Source: Clarireedia homoeocarpa
Lineage: Eukaryota; Ascomycota; Leotiomycetes; Helotiales; Rutstroemiaceae
DNA length: 64,000 nt
Assembly: GCA_001465935.1 (NCBI GenBank)
Contig: LNKV01000024.1
Location: 310,001 to 374,000, forward strand
Direction: 5' to 3'
The notes under the pieces are model-generated. The model was not told the origin of the DNA. It saw only the letters and a list, made by a program, of their open reading frames with translations, and searched no databases. Of this stretch, positions 11,561 to 23,298 are shown in pieces. Both the position numbers and the translations under genes were made by a program. Position 1 is the first letter of the stretch. Each line of letters begins with the position of its first letter.

Positions 11561-13424
11561 ATCCATACTGTGATGAGGAGAACTTTGACATACTCAATAG
11601 TGTCAAGCATCATTTGGGCCAATGAAAAGCACACGATGGACGTCGTTTTATTGTAAACGGTTCGTAAGTTAAGATTTGCTAGGCTACATTGAGAAGAAGC
11701 TCTGTTGTCGGCTATTCATTGGTCCTATCGCGAAAAACCCCTTTACTATTTAGCACATCCGATCCAAATTCCATACAATCGAAGGATTCGAGACTCGATG
11801 GCCTCCAAAGCTGACAGGAAATGAGAACATGGGTTGATAGATCGGTTTTCTTTGTTTGCCAAATGTGCTCCAAGGAACGGATTCATATGCTCACGAATGC
11901 AAATAGCAAGTGTGATGCTCGTGTAGGAGCACGCTGCTACCTGAAAGGTGAAGATTTAGTTGAATATACTTGACGTAGAGATCTTTTGACATAAGGTCGG
12001 TATAGAAATTTCGCAGACTTGCCTCGTAGCCCACAATGATATCGTGGCTTCTATCCCAGGATATTCCCAAGCTCCATGAATTTTTTCTCTGAGATCGGAG
12101 CATTGTAGTTCCAGCGACTTTATGACAGAGAGTACATTGAAACAAACACTTTTATCACAAGCTCTCATCCCTGAACCACTCTGAACTAGTGATTGATCAT
12201 CTACCAGTCTTGGAGGACTCGAGATCGTCTACCGGTGCCATTCTACAGGTTAACAAGTAATGATAAGTCATTCTGATTTTGCCCAAATAGGCCTATTCAT
12301 TTCTTCGGTGCTGCCATGCCTGATATTGAAAATCTTTCCTCATTAGGAAAATTGACATCACGCAACACCGGGAATCCAGAAGCCCTCATCTTTTCCGCGG
12401 TTCTCGAGGTGATATGGTATATTTGCGATTCTAGCGAGACTGTAGTTCTTCGGATCTCACAACAACCTGGGGCCAACCTTGCACTTGATATGGAGGTTAT
12501 CTTTCCAGTTCAATACCCACACAGGAAAGACACCATGCGCGACCTTATTTCCGTGTTCTATTATAAGTACCTGCTTCAATAAATCTAGTTTGTGAATCAG
12601 TGATTTATATTTCAAACGTATCAAGAAAGATAGCCTGAGCATGAGTATCTGTAGGGAGCCCAAAGAACCAACTCATACTATCCTGGACTGAAAATATCTT
12701 TAGTGAGGCCTCGTCTGTAGGTTTCAATAGACTTCATTGGTATCAGGAATATCAATATCACAAATGATTGTAATCTTAGTGACAATTGGCTTCGTCTAAA
12801 TGTTTGGGGTATGTTTCTGTGCAAAACAATATTGCATGGGAGAAATGTATCGAAGGTAGAAACTATTTATCTATGATCATTGGAGATTGATGATAGAGTT
12901 ACAGAGCCTTCTGTGTGCATCTCAGAGCGTGCAAAGACAGTGCAGTGGATTACAGCAGAGGGAGTACGACATAATTATCAAGTCTTGATGCGCTACCGTG
13001 GATGCTTGCAAGAGTTCCACCAACAGCCAATTCATCCGGTGCGTCATTGGACCCCTGAATCTTTGAGCCAAGAACCTCTCTTGTCATCTAAACCAGTGGC
13101 GAGCTTCAGTATATGTCGTTCGTTGTCCGGAAACGCCATCGCACATGCTGCATTGAACTCTATACGTCTGTGGCTCCGCGCGGGATGATGCGGCCCCGTA
13201 CATGCTCAAGCTTGTCAGACACTACTATGCAAACCTTGGGTGTGACAATGACGCTTAACACATTTATTCTGGCTGTCCGGGGTCTATCAGGTGTTCCGCC
13301 TGTAGCATTTTCATTACCAAATACCCAAAGTCTTCGAAGATGCAGCGGAGGAAGAAGCTTCTTGCTTTCTCAATTTGATGACAGTTGTATATTATAAATT
13401 AACATGAAAAGTTGACTATAGATT

Positions 13425-13520
13425 GGCAACTTGGCCGAGTGGTTATGGCGCCAGTTTCAGGCTAACCTGATTCAAAATTACTGGTTCGAAAGAGCGAGGG
13501 TTCGAATCCCTCAGTTGTCA
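13425..13520 (+). tRNA. tRNA-Leu(CAG) with 17-nt intron
   Basis: Acceptor arms GGCAACT (13425-13431) and AGTTGTC (13513-13519) pair over seven positions with one G-U, followed by discriminator A. The D arm is GCCG/TGGC, the anticodon stem CCAGT/ACTGG, and the T arm GAGGG-TTCGAAT-CCCTC. The anticodon CAG is at 13458-13460, followed by G37; the intron is 13462-13478, directly 3' of position 37, as expected. Intron bases CCTGA pair with the anticodon region TCAGG, the usual bulge-helix-bulge geometry. A long variable region fits a leucine tRNA. The internal B box GGTTCGAATCC is at 13499-13509. Confidence 0.95.
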
Positions 13521-13525
13521 GACGA

Positions 13526-13537
13526 TTTTTACTTTTT
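13526..13537 (+). terminator. RNA polymerase III terminator of tRNA-Leu
   Basis: Two T5 runs, 13526-13530 and 13533-13537, begin six bases after the end of the tRNA, the usual pol III stop signal. Confidence 0.8.
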
Positions 13538-14047
13538 GTTCGTTCCGGCAAGTGACTTTTCGGTCGGGTTTGTTGTGTTTTGCTTCAAATTTTTATAAAA
13601 GCACACTCACTGAATGGCTGCTTGCTGCCTATGATGTAATTTTAGTGTTTGCAGGGTATGCGGGTCCGGCGCTCAACGGTGGGGTGACAACATCTTCGGG
13701 TAACGTTCAAAAGACCCCCCTTTTTTCACTGCCATAAGGAAATTTTCAACAAAATCTCGGCAAGCGTTATCTATTTAATGATGAATTGAGCTCGCCTGGC
13801 TGCAACGTATTGCGCTGAAAGAACCTGGATTCAGTAGGGATGATTGAATTGAGACTTGGGTCGCGAGAAAGTGAAGAATCAAGTTTGGCAATAAAAGTGA
13901 GAGGGTTTTTAGTTGGGTTTGGAAACAGATGCATGATAAAGTTCAGATATAACAACTGGCAATATTGTGATGTAGTCCTAAACTCAAATGTCCAGACCTC
14001 GGATATCCTTCGAACCCCCCAATATATACCAACGAGAGAGCCTCAAA
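13538..14047. other. Intergenic between tRNA-Leu and MATE-like gene
   Basis: No gene recognised. Short open frames here have no family features. This should include the 3' untranslated region of the minus-strand MATE-like gene. Confidence 0.5.
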
Positions 14048-15771
14048 TCACCCACTCTCGCCCAAGCTCCCCACAGACAGTAAAGTCAACTTCCCTTTTC
14101 TCAACAGCCACGCCCAAACCCCCAACACAATCCCCACATTAAAGAAGTCAAAAACTAACGCTCCGCCAAAAATGATTGAATGGTAGGTCCATGCATTTTT
14201 AGACGTCATATCAATCTTCGTCACAGCAATTGCCCAGGGTAACATCCAGAGGAGATTGCTGCCAAGTGACTGTATAAAGTAGAGGTTGGGAGTGGTGCTG
14301 AGCAAAATGGCGGCTAGCTGGGTCTGGATCGCGTAAAAGATGTAGCACCAGTCAATCGTCTAACGAAGGTTAAAGATCCAGTTATGAGTGAGGGAAGAGA
14401 ATAGGGTGCTTACGCGCCACATCTTCTCCGTGATGAGAGCCACTGGTTCGGATTCTGAAATGTAGAAAGAGAATTTTCTGATACCCCACAATGAGAGAAA
14501 GATACAAAATGGGACCTCGACAGCGAGAGCAATTGCACAGGAGACGAAAGCGGGTCGAGAGATTGCTGTTTGCCTATCAGTTATGTCACATGTGTCTTCT
14601 ACGGTGGGTTGAAGCTTACTGTAAAGATCCCTGCGAGTTGCTTTTGGCTTCCTTTCATGAAATCCGGCTTGAGCTCGCCATTCTCCCCACGCATGACCCA
14701 CAAATGTAGACGTCGAAGCTTCCAATGCATTCACAGGTACCATCACTATACCCCATCGGATGTTGTTGAAGACACCCCAAGCAGTTGCATAATTCAGGCC
14801 CATCGAGACGATTCCATGAATGAGCCAGAGGTAAATTGCATTGCGTAAGGCGGACTCGAGAAAAGTCCATCTGCCCGGCTTGATCAGAGTCCACAAGGAG
14901 GTAAGGTCAATCCCAGATTTTCCTTGCCGTCCCTCAATGGAGCGTTGCATATTGATAGCAATCTATGAAAAGTATATAAGGCCACAAAATGCCGATGAAA
15001 GATCACACGTCATTCTGATGAGAGCCTGCGTGTTGATCGTTGGCGTGAAGGATCCGACATGAAATTTGGAGATGATCAGCAAGCCCAGAACGATGTTGAT
15101 TGCAAATTGAATCGTACTAATCAAGAGTGGCACATCTGGATGGCCTAAAGCTCGTATAGAACTTGCTACTGCCACGCTCATAGATGAAGACAAAGCTTGC
15201 ACGGAAGATATTCTAACATAGGTGAGCGAAGCCTGTCTAACAGCTTCCGGAACAAATACGGATGCTAGACGTTCAGCAGTCCCGATGAAAACCACTGTCA
15301 TGATAACTCCGAAGAACACTTGGAAGGCAATAAGGGTGTACGTCAAGTTCAGTCGCGATTGCACATTTCGAGTCGATTTGTCGCCAATGATAACCCATGC
15401 GGCTCTGGGTAGGCCTTCATTGAGAACTTCAACGATGACTCCAATATAAGTGTATGAGTCGGTAGTTACAACTTTGCTAGAATCAATATTCGCGATCCAA
15501 AGTTTACTAAGTGTGCCATAGAGAGCAGGGAGGATGAAGGCTCCTATATTGAATAACAGCGAACCAGGGTATCTGTGAAATGTCAATGCCAAGCAGCGAT
15601 TGCAAAACTTGAAAAGACGAACTCTTCTCGCTTGAACAATTTTTTCCATTTATTTCCACCAAACTCCCGTTGATTAGGACATTCCCTCGTGAGCTCATCA
15701 GTCGCCGTTCCGATATCGTAGTCTTTTGCTGATACCATCCTGTATCTGATGTTGCTGAAGGAAGAGCTCAT
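14048..15771 (-). pseudogene. MATE-family efflux protein, interrupted by an in-frame stop
   Basis: The frame from ATG 15771 and the downstream blocks encode a multi-TM protein of the MATE (multidrug and toxic compound extrusion) type: ILPALYGTLSKLWIANIDSS, YTYIGVIVEVLNEGLPRAAW, SVAVASSIRALGHPDVPLL and TFVGHAWGEWRAQAG are family-like blocks. Two introns in the 3' half are clear: 14566-14619 (54 nt, GTAAGC/ACAG) and 14360-14413 (54 nt, GTAAGC/TTAG). Two defects are visible. The frame FCGLIYFS is followed by TAG at 14965-14963 and then continues in the same frame with IAINMQRS, with no phase-compatible intron. Near 15580-15650 the start exon and the next block are in different frames, and only weak splice sites (for example GTTCAA to CACAG) could join them. 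It may be a recent pseudogene, or carry sequencing errors, or be a shortened two-part gene. Confidence 0.65.
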
Positions 15772-17039
15772 GATGCGCGACTCTTCAAGACTTTATGTCC
15801 TCGTGGATTATCAATGGGGGGTATTTCATGACCAACCGAGTGTGGACGAGCTGGTCTGAGAAGACCATCTTCTGTGCCGTGATTGAATATTTATATAACC
15901 ACCACACCAATCAGACGATAGACGTGGAATGGTATGGCATTCACTCATTCACAACCTCGCCCAATCGCCCAAGTCATGACTGACGCTTCATGCTTGCTTT
16001 TCGCAAGCAATATCGACTGAGTCACAAATCATGATGTGCTCATCACCACAAAGGAATTTCACGACATGACGGCGTTGCTATGAATCAGGCTCGTGAAACG
16101 GAAGATAGACAACCAACCTTTTGTTGAGAAATAAGAATTTCGTCCACAGTTCCGACACTTCAGCTCATGAATACGCATTGACAGTCGAAGGGAGGTCTCT
16201 AACACCATAGGGGTAGATTGAGCGGGGCTATATCCTCACGTTGACTCGAAGCTTTCGGTCAAAACTGCCTTGCAGTATGTCAGAAATGAAGCAAATTGGT
16301 AAGGTAGCACTGCAAGGTTCGATTTGCCCAATCCTGCAGTGATTCTCATATACAACGACAGCAAAAAGTAAGCAAGCTTAACAGGACATACTGCCCACAT
16401 GCCTGTAGAAGCATACGCCGTAGGTGGACAAAGGAAAGTTGTCGCGCATAGCTCAAGCTGCAAGCCTCTTAATAATCTCTCGATAGCCCGATAACCCCCA
16501 CAAACTGCTTACAGTAATTGGACCGGGAAGTTCGGGCCAGCTACGCATATGTAGCTCTACAAAATGCGAAGCGTACCCCACCAAGAGATTGATTACTTGG
16601 CACCGAGCCGTCCTGCAGAAAAATGTAGCTGGAGCCGAATGGCTTCAACATTCTTCGGTCCTTAGTCTGCATTCCTATCACAATTGGTCATTGTCCCATA
16701 CCACGAAGCGGGGCAATCATTGCCCCCAATCGCTCTGCTCAGTTGCAGTAGCAAGTCTAGACGGATCAGAGACCCATTATGGCATCGGACATCTCTCGTA
16801 CTTACAACTGATCTAAACGCGGAAAAGCTTTGACATTATTGATCTGGCGGCGTAGATAACGTACCAAATGAAGAAACTGGTACCCCCGACCGCGGATAGT
16901 GGGGTATGCTGTCATATAGTCTTGCCTTTATCTCCTTCATACCCCGCTTTCACATTACTCTGTTTTCACACATCTCGTTCCTTGTTTCTCGTTTCCTACA
17001 TAAGAAGCTTCATAGAAAGCATTGAAAGCACACCAATCC
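15772..17039. other. Divergent intergenic region, 1.3 kb
   Basis: Lies between the MATE-like gene (minus) and the alcohol dehydrogenase (plus), so both promoters should be here. A pyrimidine-rich stretch with TCTCCTTC, TTTCTCGTTTCC precedes the ADH start. Small frames at 15795-15983, 16236-16463 and 16589-16816 have no recognisable features. Confidence 0.5.
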
Positions 17040-17099
17040 ATGAATACTATCAAATCCCTCCCCACAACCATCAAAGACACAGCAATTTCACTCATCAAC

Positions 17100-18122
17100 A
17101 TGCCATCTCTCCCCAAAACCTATAAGGCCGCTGTCTTCGAGCAGGCAGATCAGCCATTCACCCTCAAAGACATCGAGCTCAAGGAGCCATCTGAGGGCCA
17201 AGTTCTTGTCAAGGTGCTTGCGTGCGGTGTCTGCCACTCCGATGCTGTTGTGCAAAGTGGTGGGTTTGGGAACGGATTCCCCATTATTCCAGGCCATGAG
17301 ATCATTGGCAATGTGGCTGCCGTTGGACCCGGAGTTACAAAATGGAAGGAGGGGGACAGAGTAGGAGGTCCATGGCACGGCGGTCATGACAACATCTGCA
17401 AGCAATGTCAGCGAGGCCAATTCCAGATGTGCAACCAAGGGGCTGTTAATGGCGTGACCAGAGATGGAGGATACGCAGAATATGTCCTTTTGAGAAGTGA
17501 GGCCGTGGTGAAGGTCCCAACAGATATCGATCCTGTCGAATACGCACCAATCCTTTGTGCCGGTATTACGGTCTTCAACTCAATCCGAAAGCTTCAAATC
17601 ACACCGGGAGAATTGGTCGTCATTCAAGGATTGGGCGGACTGGGGCACTTGGCTGTACAGTATGCAGCGAAGATGGGATACCGTGTTGTAGCATTAAGCT
17701 CAGGCGACAAGAAAAGAGATTTCGCACACAAGTTGGGTGCCCATGAATATATTGATGCTTCAAAGGATGACCCAGTAAAGAAGTTGACTGAAATGGGCGG
17801 CGCAGCGCTCATTGTTTGCACTGCTCCCAACCCAAAGGCTATTTCACCTTTGACTGGTGGATTGGGTGCTGGTGGACATTTATTGGTCTTGGCTCCTTGT
17901 GGAAATGTTGAGGTTAACTCAATTCATCTGATCACTAAGGCGGCTTCAGTCAGCGGTTTCCCAGCTGGACATGCGTTGGACTGCGAGGAAGCCATTGAGT
18001 TTACCAAGTTGCATAACGTCAAGTGCATGGTGGAGAAGTTCCCACTCAAGGATGTTCAAAAAGCTTTTGATCATATGTTGAGTGGTGATGTTCGATTCAG
18101 AAGTGTCTTGGTGATGGAGTAA
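17100..18122 (+). CDS. Zinc-dependent alcohol dehydrogenase (MDR family)
   Basis: Intronless frame of 340 residues from the ATG at 17100; an in-frame ATG at 17040 would add 20 residues (MNTIKSLPTTIKDTAISLIN). I prefer 17100 because family members start close to the KTYKAAVFE strand. Visible signatures are CGVCHSD and GHEIIG (catalytic zinc), ICKQCQRGQFQMC (three Cys of the structural zinc site, with Asp in place of the first Cys, as is common in this fungal group) and GLGGLGHLAVQYA (NAD(P)-binding Rossmann turn). The enzyme should interconvert alcohols and aldehydes with NAD(P)H in the cytosol. Substrate cannot be inferred. Its neighbours are an interrupted MATE transporter upstream and, about 2 kb downstream on the other strand, a secreted FAD oxidase. 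Confidence 0.93.
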   Translation: MPSLPKTYKAAVFEQADQPFTLKDIELKEPSEGQVLVKVLACGVCHSDAVVQSGGFGNGFPIIPGHEIIGNVAAVGPGVTKWKEGDRVGGPWHGGHDNICKQCQRGQFQMCNQGAVNGVTRDGGYAEYVLLRSEAVVKVPTDIDPVEYAPILCAGITVFNSIRKLQITPGELVVIQGLGGLGHLAVQYAAKMGYRVVALSSGDKKRDFAHKLGAHEYIDASKDDPVKKLTEMGGAALIVCTAPNPKAISPLTGGLGAGGHLLVLAPCGNVEVNSIHLITKAASVSGFPAGHALDCEEAIEFTKLHNVKCMVEKFPLKDVQKAFDHMLSGDVRFRSVLVME

Positions 18123-20088
18123 ATAGAAGTGGGGGCGAGTGAAGCTGGACGACGGTTCACGGTGTCTAGTTGGAAGCAAAAGGAAGGAATGTGACTTAAT
18201 AGTTTTATGAAAAATGAATAATGTTTGCTAGGTATCCTGAGATCCTTCAATACCTCACTGAAGTCACAGTAATTCTGAAACAACGTCTCTATGATTCTCT
18301 GATTTCCTTCCAATTGCTTTCTGGATTGCTGTGCAGATTCTAGGAAATTCTGAAACTACAGTATGTATGCAAGGTTAGGTATTTGATAGAGATAGATTGT
18401 TAACATTCAATGGAAGGGTGGCTCAGTCTATCAACATTTCATTACTTGTTTGTGACATCGTTTACTAATATATTATTTTTCGTTTGAGTGTCAATTTATG
18501 TGTCTATGTTCGAGGACAAGCTTGTGGCTAATATACAGCTCCTCGATATTTTAAAGAGACAGGTGTTAGGGTGATGTATTCTCTTCAAATGGCTCGAGAC
18601 TCCGAAGCCTTTCAAGGCAGTAGTCAATAAGTCATTCCGCAAGGTCTGACGATCACGACGTCAATGTCACTGTGGCATTGCTCCATTATTCGACGCAGGA
18701 GATTCGCATGGTAGTTACAGAGGCCTCCGGCTCTTCGAGGTGCCAAGACGACTAGTTGAAGGTGTTACGATGTGTTTAATCTTATATGACAGTCGAAGAC
18801 CCTTTGTAGATCAGATGAAGTTTATGATATAGTCAGAATCGAGCTGGATTTGGGGTAGATAACCTTATTGTCTAAGATTTGGTATGTTATGTGATTGTCT
18901 GCATATCTATATTGCACGTGTGTTGTATATATTTTCAGGGGAACAGTCTGCGACATGCGCAACGAAGTCGGCGAGGTCGTAAAACAATATGTTTACGGTT
19001 AATCGTTAAAGAAGAGCAAGAGTGGGTTTGCCTCGACGATACATTCATAATCATAGCTGTGTTGTCTATAGATCATCCCTTTTATGAGATACCTATCTTA
19101 ATTTTCTTCAGCACCTTTCCATATACCCACAAGTTTTTCCCTGCCCAATTTCCTTCTCCCTTGTAGCCCCTGAACCTCCTATGCTTCCAAACTATCCCCC
19201 CTCTCTTCTAACCTCGTCTTTATATTATTATGCTACTTAGGCTGCAGAATGGGCATCAATAGATGGGACGTGGTTAGCTCCAGTCTATTAAACCGGTACC
19301 TATTACCTAGCTGGTCTACCACGCACCCAGATGAGGGCTGCAAGGTTCTAGGTAGCTTATGGTGATTGCCTAAATAGAAGTATACGAATTCGAATAGGAC
19401 TAGAATACAGTGACTGGGTTCTCGGGACCTTTAAGTCTAAGTTATGGGTGTTCCTACTTGGCTAGTATCCCGCCCGGTGCTTAGCATATAGCCTTATACT
19501 GCTCCTTTAGTATCTCCAATTTCTTCCTTTTTTCATTTTTTGTCCGCAATAATTAGATTAGATTAATAACCGTAATTTCTGTTGTCAACCTATGCTCTCC
19601 TATTGATTTGAAACCAACACGACGTTGTGGTTTTGTTGAGTTTGACACAATTATTCAGAATTCTGATGCACACGCTGATTCATGCACAACCTTGGTTACT
19701 ACGTGGGATGTCGCATCTCAAAGTATAATTTTATCACCTCGATGGAACTTTAAATCAAAAAAGTACATGCAATATCACTCTCAGAGAGTCACAAACTGTA
19801 CCTCGTAACCTACAGCTTTCATAATTCATTAAAGATCGGCTTGAAAGTCAAGCCCTCTAGGTATGTAACACAAGTACCCCTTTATATGTACAGCCATTCC
19901 CTCCTAGCTTTACAAGTCATCATGAACATTATATACCTCCTCATCCACATTTTTCGCCTCTGCACCCTCCATCCTCCCCCCATCATCAATAATCTCATCC
20001 TCTCTAACCTTTCATCCCACAGAGAAAATCAGCAAAAGTATCTCTCAATTCACATCACAATATACATATTCCAATAAAAACATTCAAA
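18123..20088. other. Convergent intergenic region, about 2 kb
   Basis: Lies between the 3' ends of the ADH (plus) and the FAD oxidase (minus). No intact gene. It is relatively AT-rich with many stops; the longest plus-strand frame (18879-19166, 95 codons) has no family features. The length is unusual for two converging 3' ends. Confidence 0.5.
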
Positions 20089-22050
20089 CTAAGGCATAAC
20101 AACATCCCTCTCTCTTACCTTCGAGATCTTAAACCCCCCTGGAACCATCGTTTGAAAGACGCCCTCGGGATCATATTTCTTCGCTGCTTTCCTGATCTTC
20201 GCGACGTTCTTCGCGCCGTAACTTTCCAATGGTTTTTGCGTCTTGTATGCGTAGTCGAGATAGATGAAAGGGTTGGCTTGGCCTATGCTTTTAGCGTAGG
20301 CAGAGAGTTGGCTGATGAGCCAGTCACCATGGGACTGGAAGAATGTGTCTTGCGATGCGCCGTTCCAGGCTAGGTAGGTTTGGAAGACTTTTTTTGGGGG
20401 AGTGTCAGTTGGGCTGATTGTGAGCTGCAGATGGGGGGGGCAAGGTAGGGATGGGGGAAGACACACGGACTACGGTTTCGTTGAAGCGGTCAAAACCTAG
20501 CATATCGCCGCCTTTCTCAGCACCGATTTTTCCAAAGACGGTAGGGATGGGTTGGAACATGTTCTGCATGGTCCAGGTGCCATTCGCGCCGGCTTTGATC
20601 TTGGAGATTAGAGCACCGTGAAGCTCGATGGCTTTTGTGAGGACGCGGACGTCGTTCTTAAATGTGAGTGTTATGAATGAGTCACTACATAATCATCGTC
20701 AGCTGCCTCCTATTGACCGGTAATGAATCAGCCGCGTACGTACCGATAGCCACCACGTTGCTCAAGCTCGATAGTGAGATCAGTCATGTTAGTAATTCTC
20801 ATGGAGTCAGATGTATTTCCAGGGATGGCAAGGAATTCTTTGAATGCTGATGGGGCCACAACAGGCTTGGTATACTCGTATGCATTGATGATGATGGTCT
20901 GGTTCGTTAGGGTAGAGTACTGCCAGATACCAATGACAGATCCATATGGATCATTATTAATGTTGTTGCCAAAGTTTACCATAGCCTGAAGCTGTTGGGG
21001 TGTAGTACTAGACGGATATGTCACAACACCACCCCAGATGTTATTAGGTGCATTGTCCCCTCCGATAAAAGTCTCCAAATCAAGTCGAGTGACGATACCA
21101 AAGTTACCTGAGCCACCCTTGAGAGTTTGAAAGAGGTCGGGGTTTGTCTTGTTATTCGCATTGATGATCGAGCCATTTGCAAGGACGACCTCCAAGTCCA
21201 CATGTCAATATAACCAAGTTCTTAACATTCGGGACCAGCATTCAATCTTACCTCAAAGTTCACAACACCGTCACAGACCATACCCTTCCGCCCAGTATAA
21301 AATGAATTGCCACCACCAATCGCAAGACCCGCAACTCCAACTGAGGCCGAACGACCTCCCGCGACGGCTACGCCGTACTTATCCGTGGTTTCATAGACCG
21401 AGAGCCATCGAGCACCTGGAAGTACCGCCGCGGTGTTATTCTCGGGATGGTAGGTCGTTGAGTTCATAAGACCGAGATCGACAGTTACGCCATCCACAAT
21501 GCCTGCTGCCCCTGCCCACTACAACACCGCTATGTCAGTTATTCCTATGCTTAGGACTTACTCTATGGATGCAAAGTGATTGCATCATATTACGATCATC
21601 ACATCTACCCACGGACTCCCACGCCTCCATCTAACATTGAAAAGGAAAAACACCAACCGTTGTGTGTCCACCACTCCTAATGGCGAATTTACACTCTCGC
21701 GTCTTATTAGCCTTCACCAATGCCACTACAGCTCTCGAAACCTCACTCGCATCGTGTGGCTGTATGATACAATACGGGTTCAATTGCGCCGCTAAGGACC
21801 AATATGAATCTACCCGTGCCGTATAAACTTCTTGACCCGGGTACGTGAGTTTATCGGCCAGGCCAGCAGATGCCAGAGCGTTACACTGGAGCACGAACAT
21901 CATGTCAGCTTATCGATCCCCATGATCCAAAATCCCGGGCCTGCGGGGGTGACATACGCAGAATTGGGTCGAGGCATTGTTAACAGCGAAGTTTGTAGCA
22001 CCAGAACTGCCAATGAGTATTGAGACCACAGCTGCTTTTTCAAGTTTCAT
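20089..22050 (-). CDS. Secreted FAD-linked oxidoreductase, berberine-bridge-enzyme-like
   Basis: Six exons read 22050-21958, 21885-21658, 21518-21252, 21189-20744, 20684-20467 and 20387-20089, giving 516 residues. Residues 1-20 are a signal peptide. The FAD_binding_4 part holds AIRSGGHTTWAGAAG (His105 in the position of the 8-alpha-histidyl flavin link), then GLAIGGGNSFYTGRKGMVCD and LFQTLKGGSGNFGIVT; the C-terminal BBE domain contains FIYLDYAYKTQKPLESYG and a YDPEGVFQ ending. The second flavin-linking Cys of bicovalent members (after GxC) is replaced by Ser in GGRSASVGV, so only single covalent attachment is expected. Such enzymes oxidise sugars, alkaloid-like or polyketide intermediates outside the cell or in the secretory pathway. 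Several Asn-X-Thr/Ser sites fit secretion. Substrate unknown. The last intron donor is GTGTGT, chosen by phase and by restoring NETVVLFQTY. Confidence 0.9.
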
Positions 22051-23298
22051 CTTGATTGATTTGACGAGAGTCGGGGTCTAAGAAATTGGGAAGGCAATTG
22101 GGTTTGGGGATGGGATGAAAAAGAGAACAAAGCAAAAAAAGCAAACCTTTTATTTTTAACCATCTAGCCCCAACCTATGATTGATAGCTGCAAATCGAAT
22201 ACAACGCTGCGCTTGCAGCAGTACATGCAAGTATTATATGCACACTGCACCAATGGACATCTTCCAGTCTGTCATACCTGTCGTCCTGTTTAGTCCCAGC
22301 AGAGAGGACCGCAACACCATTGGGTGAAGTAGTCCATCTCTCTGCGTTCATACAGTAGATAATGTAACGTCTAACCGCATAAACACGTACTACATAGTAT
22401 GAACAGAACATTGTGTTCAATAGGCACTAACCCGGCTTCCGCCCACTACCTCAGCCGAACCTTGAGCGAATGCGGCCCCACATGCATGGGTAACACGTAC
22501 TTGTGTGGTGATCTGGAACCTCCCATACGCCTTCGTTTGCCATATGGGAGGTTCCAGATCCAAGTGAGGGGGAGAGAACGGCTATCCCCACATGAGCATC
22601 AGCCTATCACCACGACATGGGCGGGGCAAGCTTTCAGTCCTCGTTTGACATGTCTATGGTTTTCAATGCTTGCGCGGTTTTTTCTGATTGCTACCAGCGG
22701 GCTTTAAATTGGTTTGATATCGAGATGTGGAGAGATAATTGAGCTTCAGATATCGACATCGTATTCACCATCTTGAAAGTCTCGAAACTGTCCCTTTCCT
22801 TCCTTCTTCCACTGAGCACGGTCATTCGGCCTTTGTCCCTCCCATGCGCTACTGTAGAACAGACGGAAAAGGAATCAATTTTCTATTGCAAAAGGTGCAA
22901 TGCAGCCCGGCCCATGTCAATTTAACGCGGCGATGACTAGCCAACCCCTTGGATATTCATGGTTCACATTGGATGATTTGTTGGGAAAGACGTGTACTGG
23001 CTCCTCACGTAACAGATTTGTCGCCGACATGAATACCGACATGGTACGGGAAGCAACGGTATTGAGCAAGGGAGAACTTTGTTTTTCCTTATGGTGCCCG
23101 GTTTCTGATTGACTTAGGTTGATGATATTCCTTTTTGGTAGTTGTGCTCGCTCGGTTGTTTGTTCGAATGTGATGTTGGCGGTATATTCAACTTTGATAT
23201 CCTTTGAAAGGAGAGATGACATCCACTATGTTTAAGCATCGTTGCTACGCATCTAGCTACTGTATTATTTTCAAGACGACAGCAGGTTTGGCAGCAGT
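22051..23298. other. Divergent intergenic region with a perfect long hairpin
   Basis: Promoter interval between the FAD oxidase (minus) and the PTH11-like gene (plus). It contains the 18-bp inverted repeat at 22510-22560. Small open frames on both strands show no family features. Confidence 0.5.
22510..22560. repeat. Perfect 18-bp inverted repeat, 15-nt loop
   Basis: GATCTGGAACCTCCCATA at 22510-22527 is exactly complementary to TATGGGAGGTTCCAGATC at 22543-22560. It sits about 460 bp upstream of the FAD oxidase start and about 740 bp upstream of the PTH11-like start. It is too far from either 3' end to be an ordinary terminator. Confidence 0.95.

Larger units (their letters stand above)
9220..13424. 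other. Gene-poor 4.2-kb interval with duplicated hairpin element and decayed fragments
   Basis: No intact gene is supported. The interval holds two copies of a hairpin-containing repeat (9403-9472 and 10405-10473), a probable F-box relic at 10752-11560, and small overlapping open frames near 11890-12660 and 12880-13400 that switch strand and frame. The pattern suggests old, mutated sequence or long non-coding transcripts rather than active coding genes. It ends at a tRNA gene. Confidence 0.55.
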
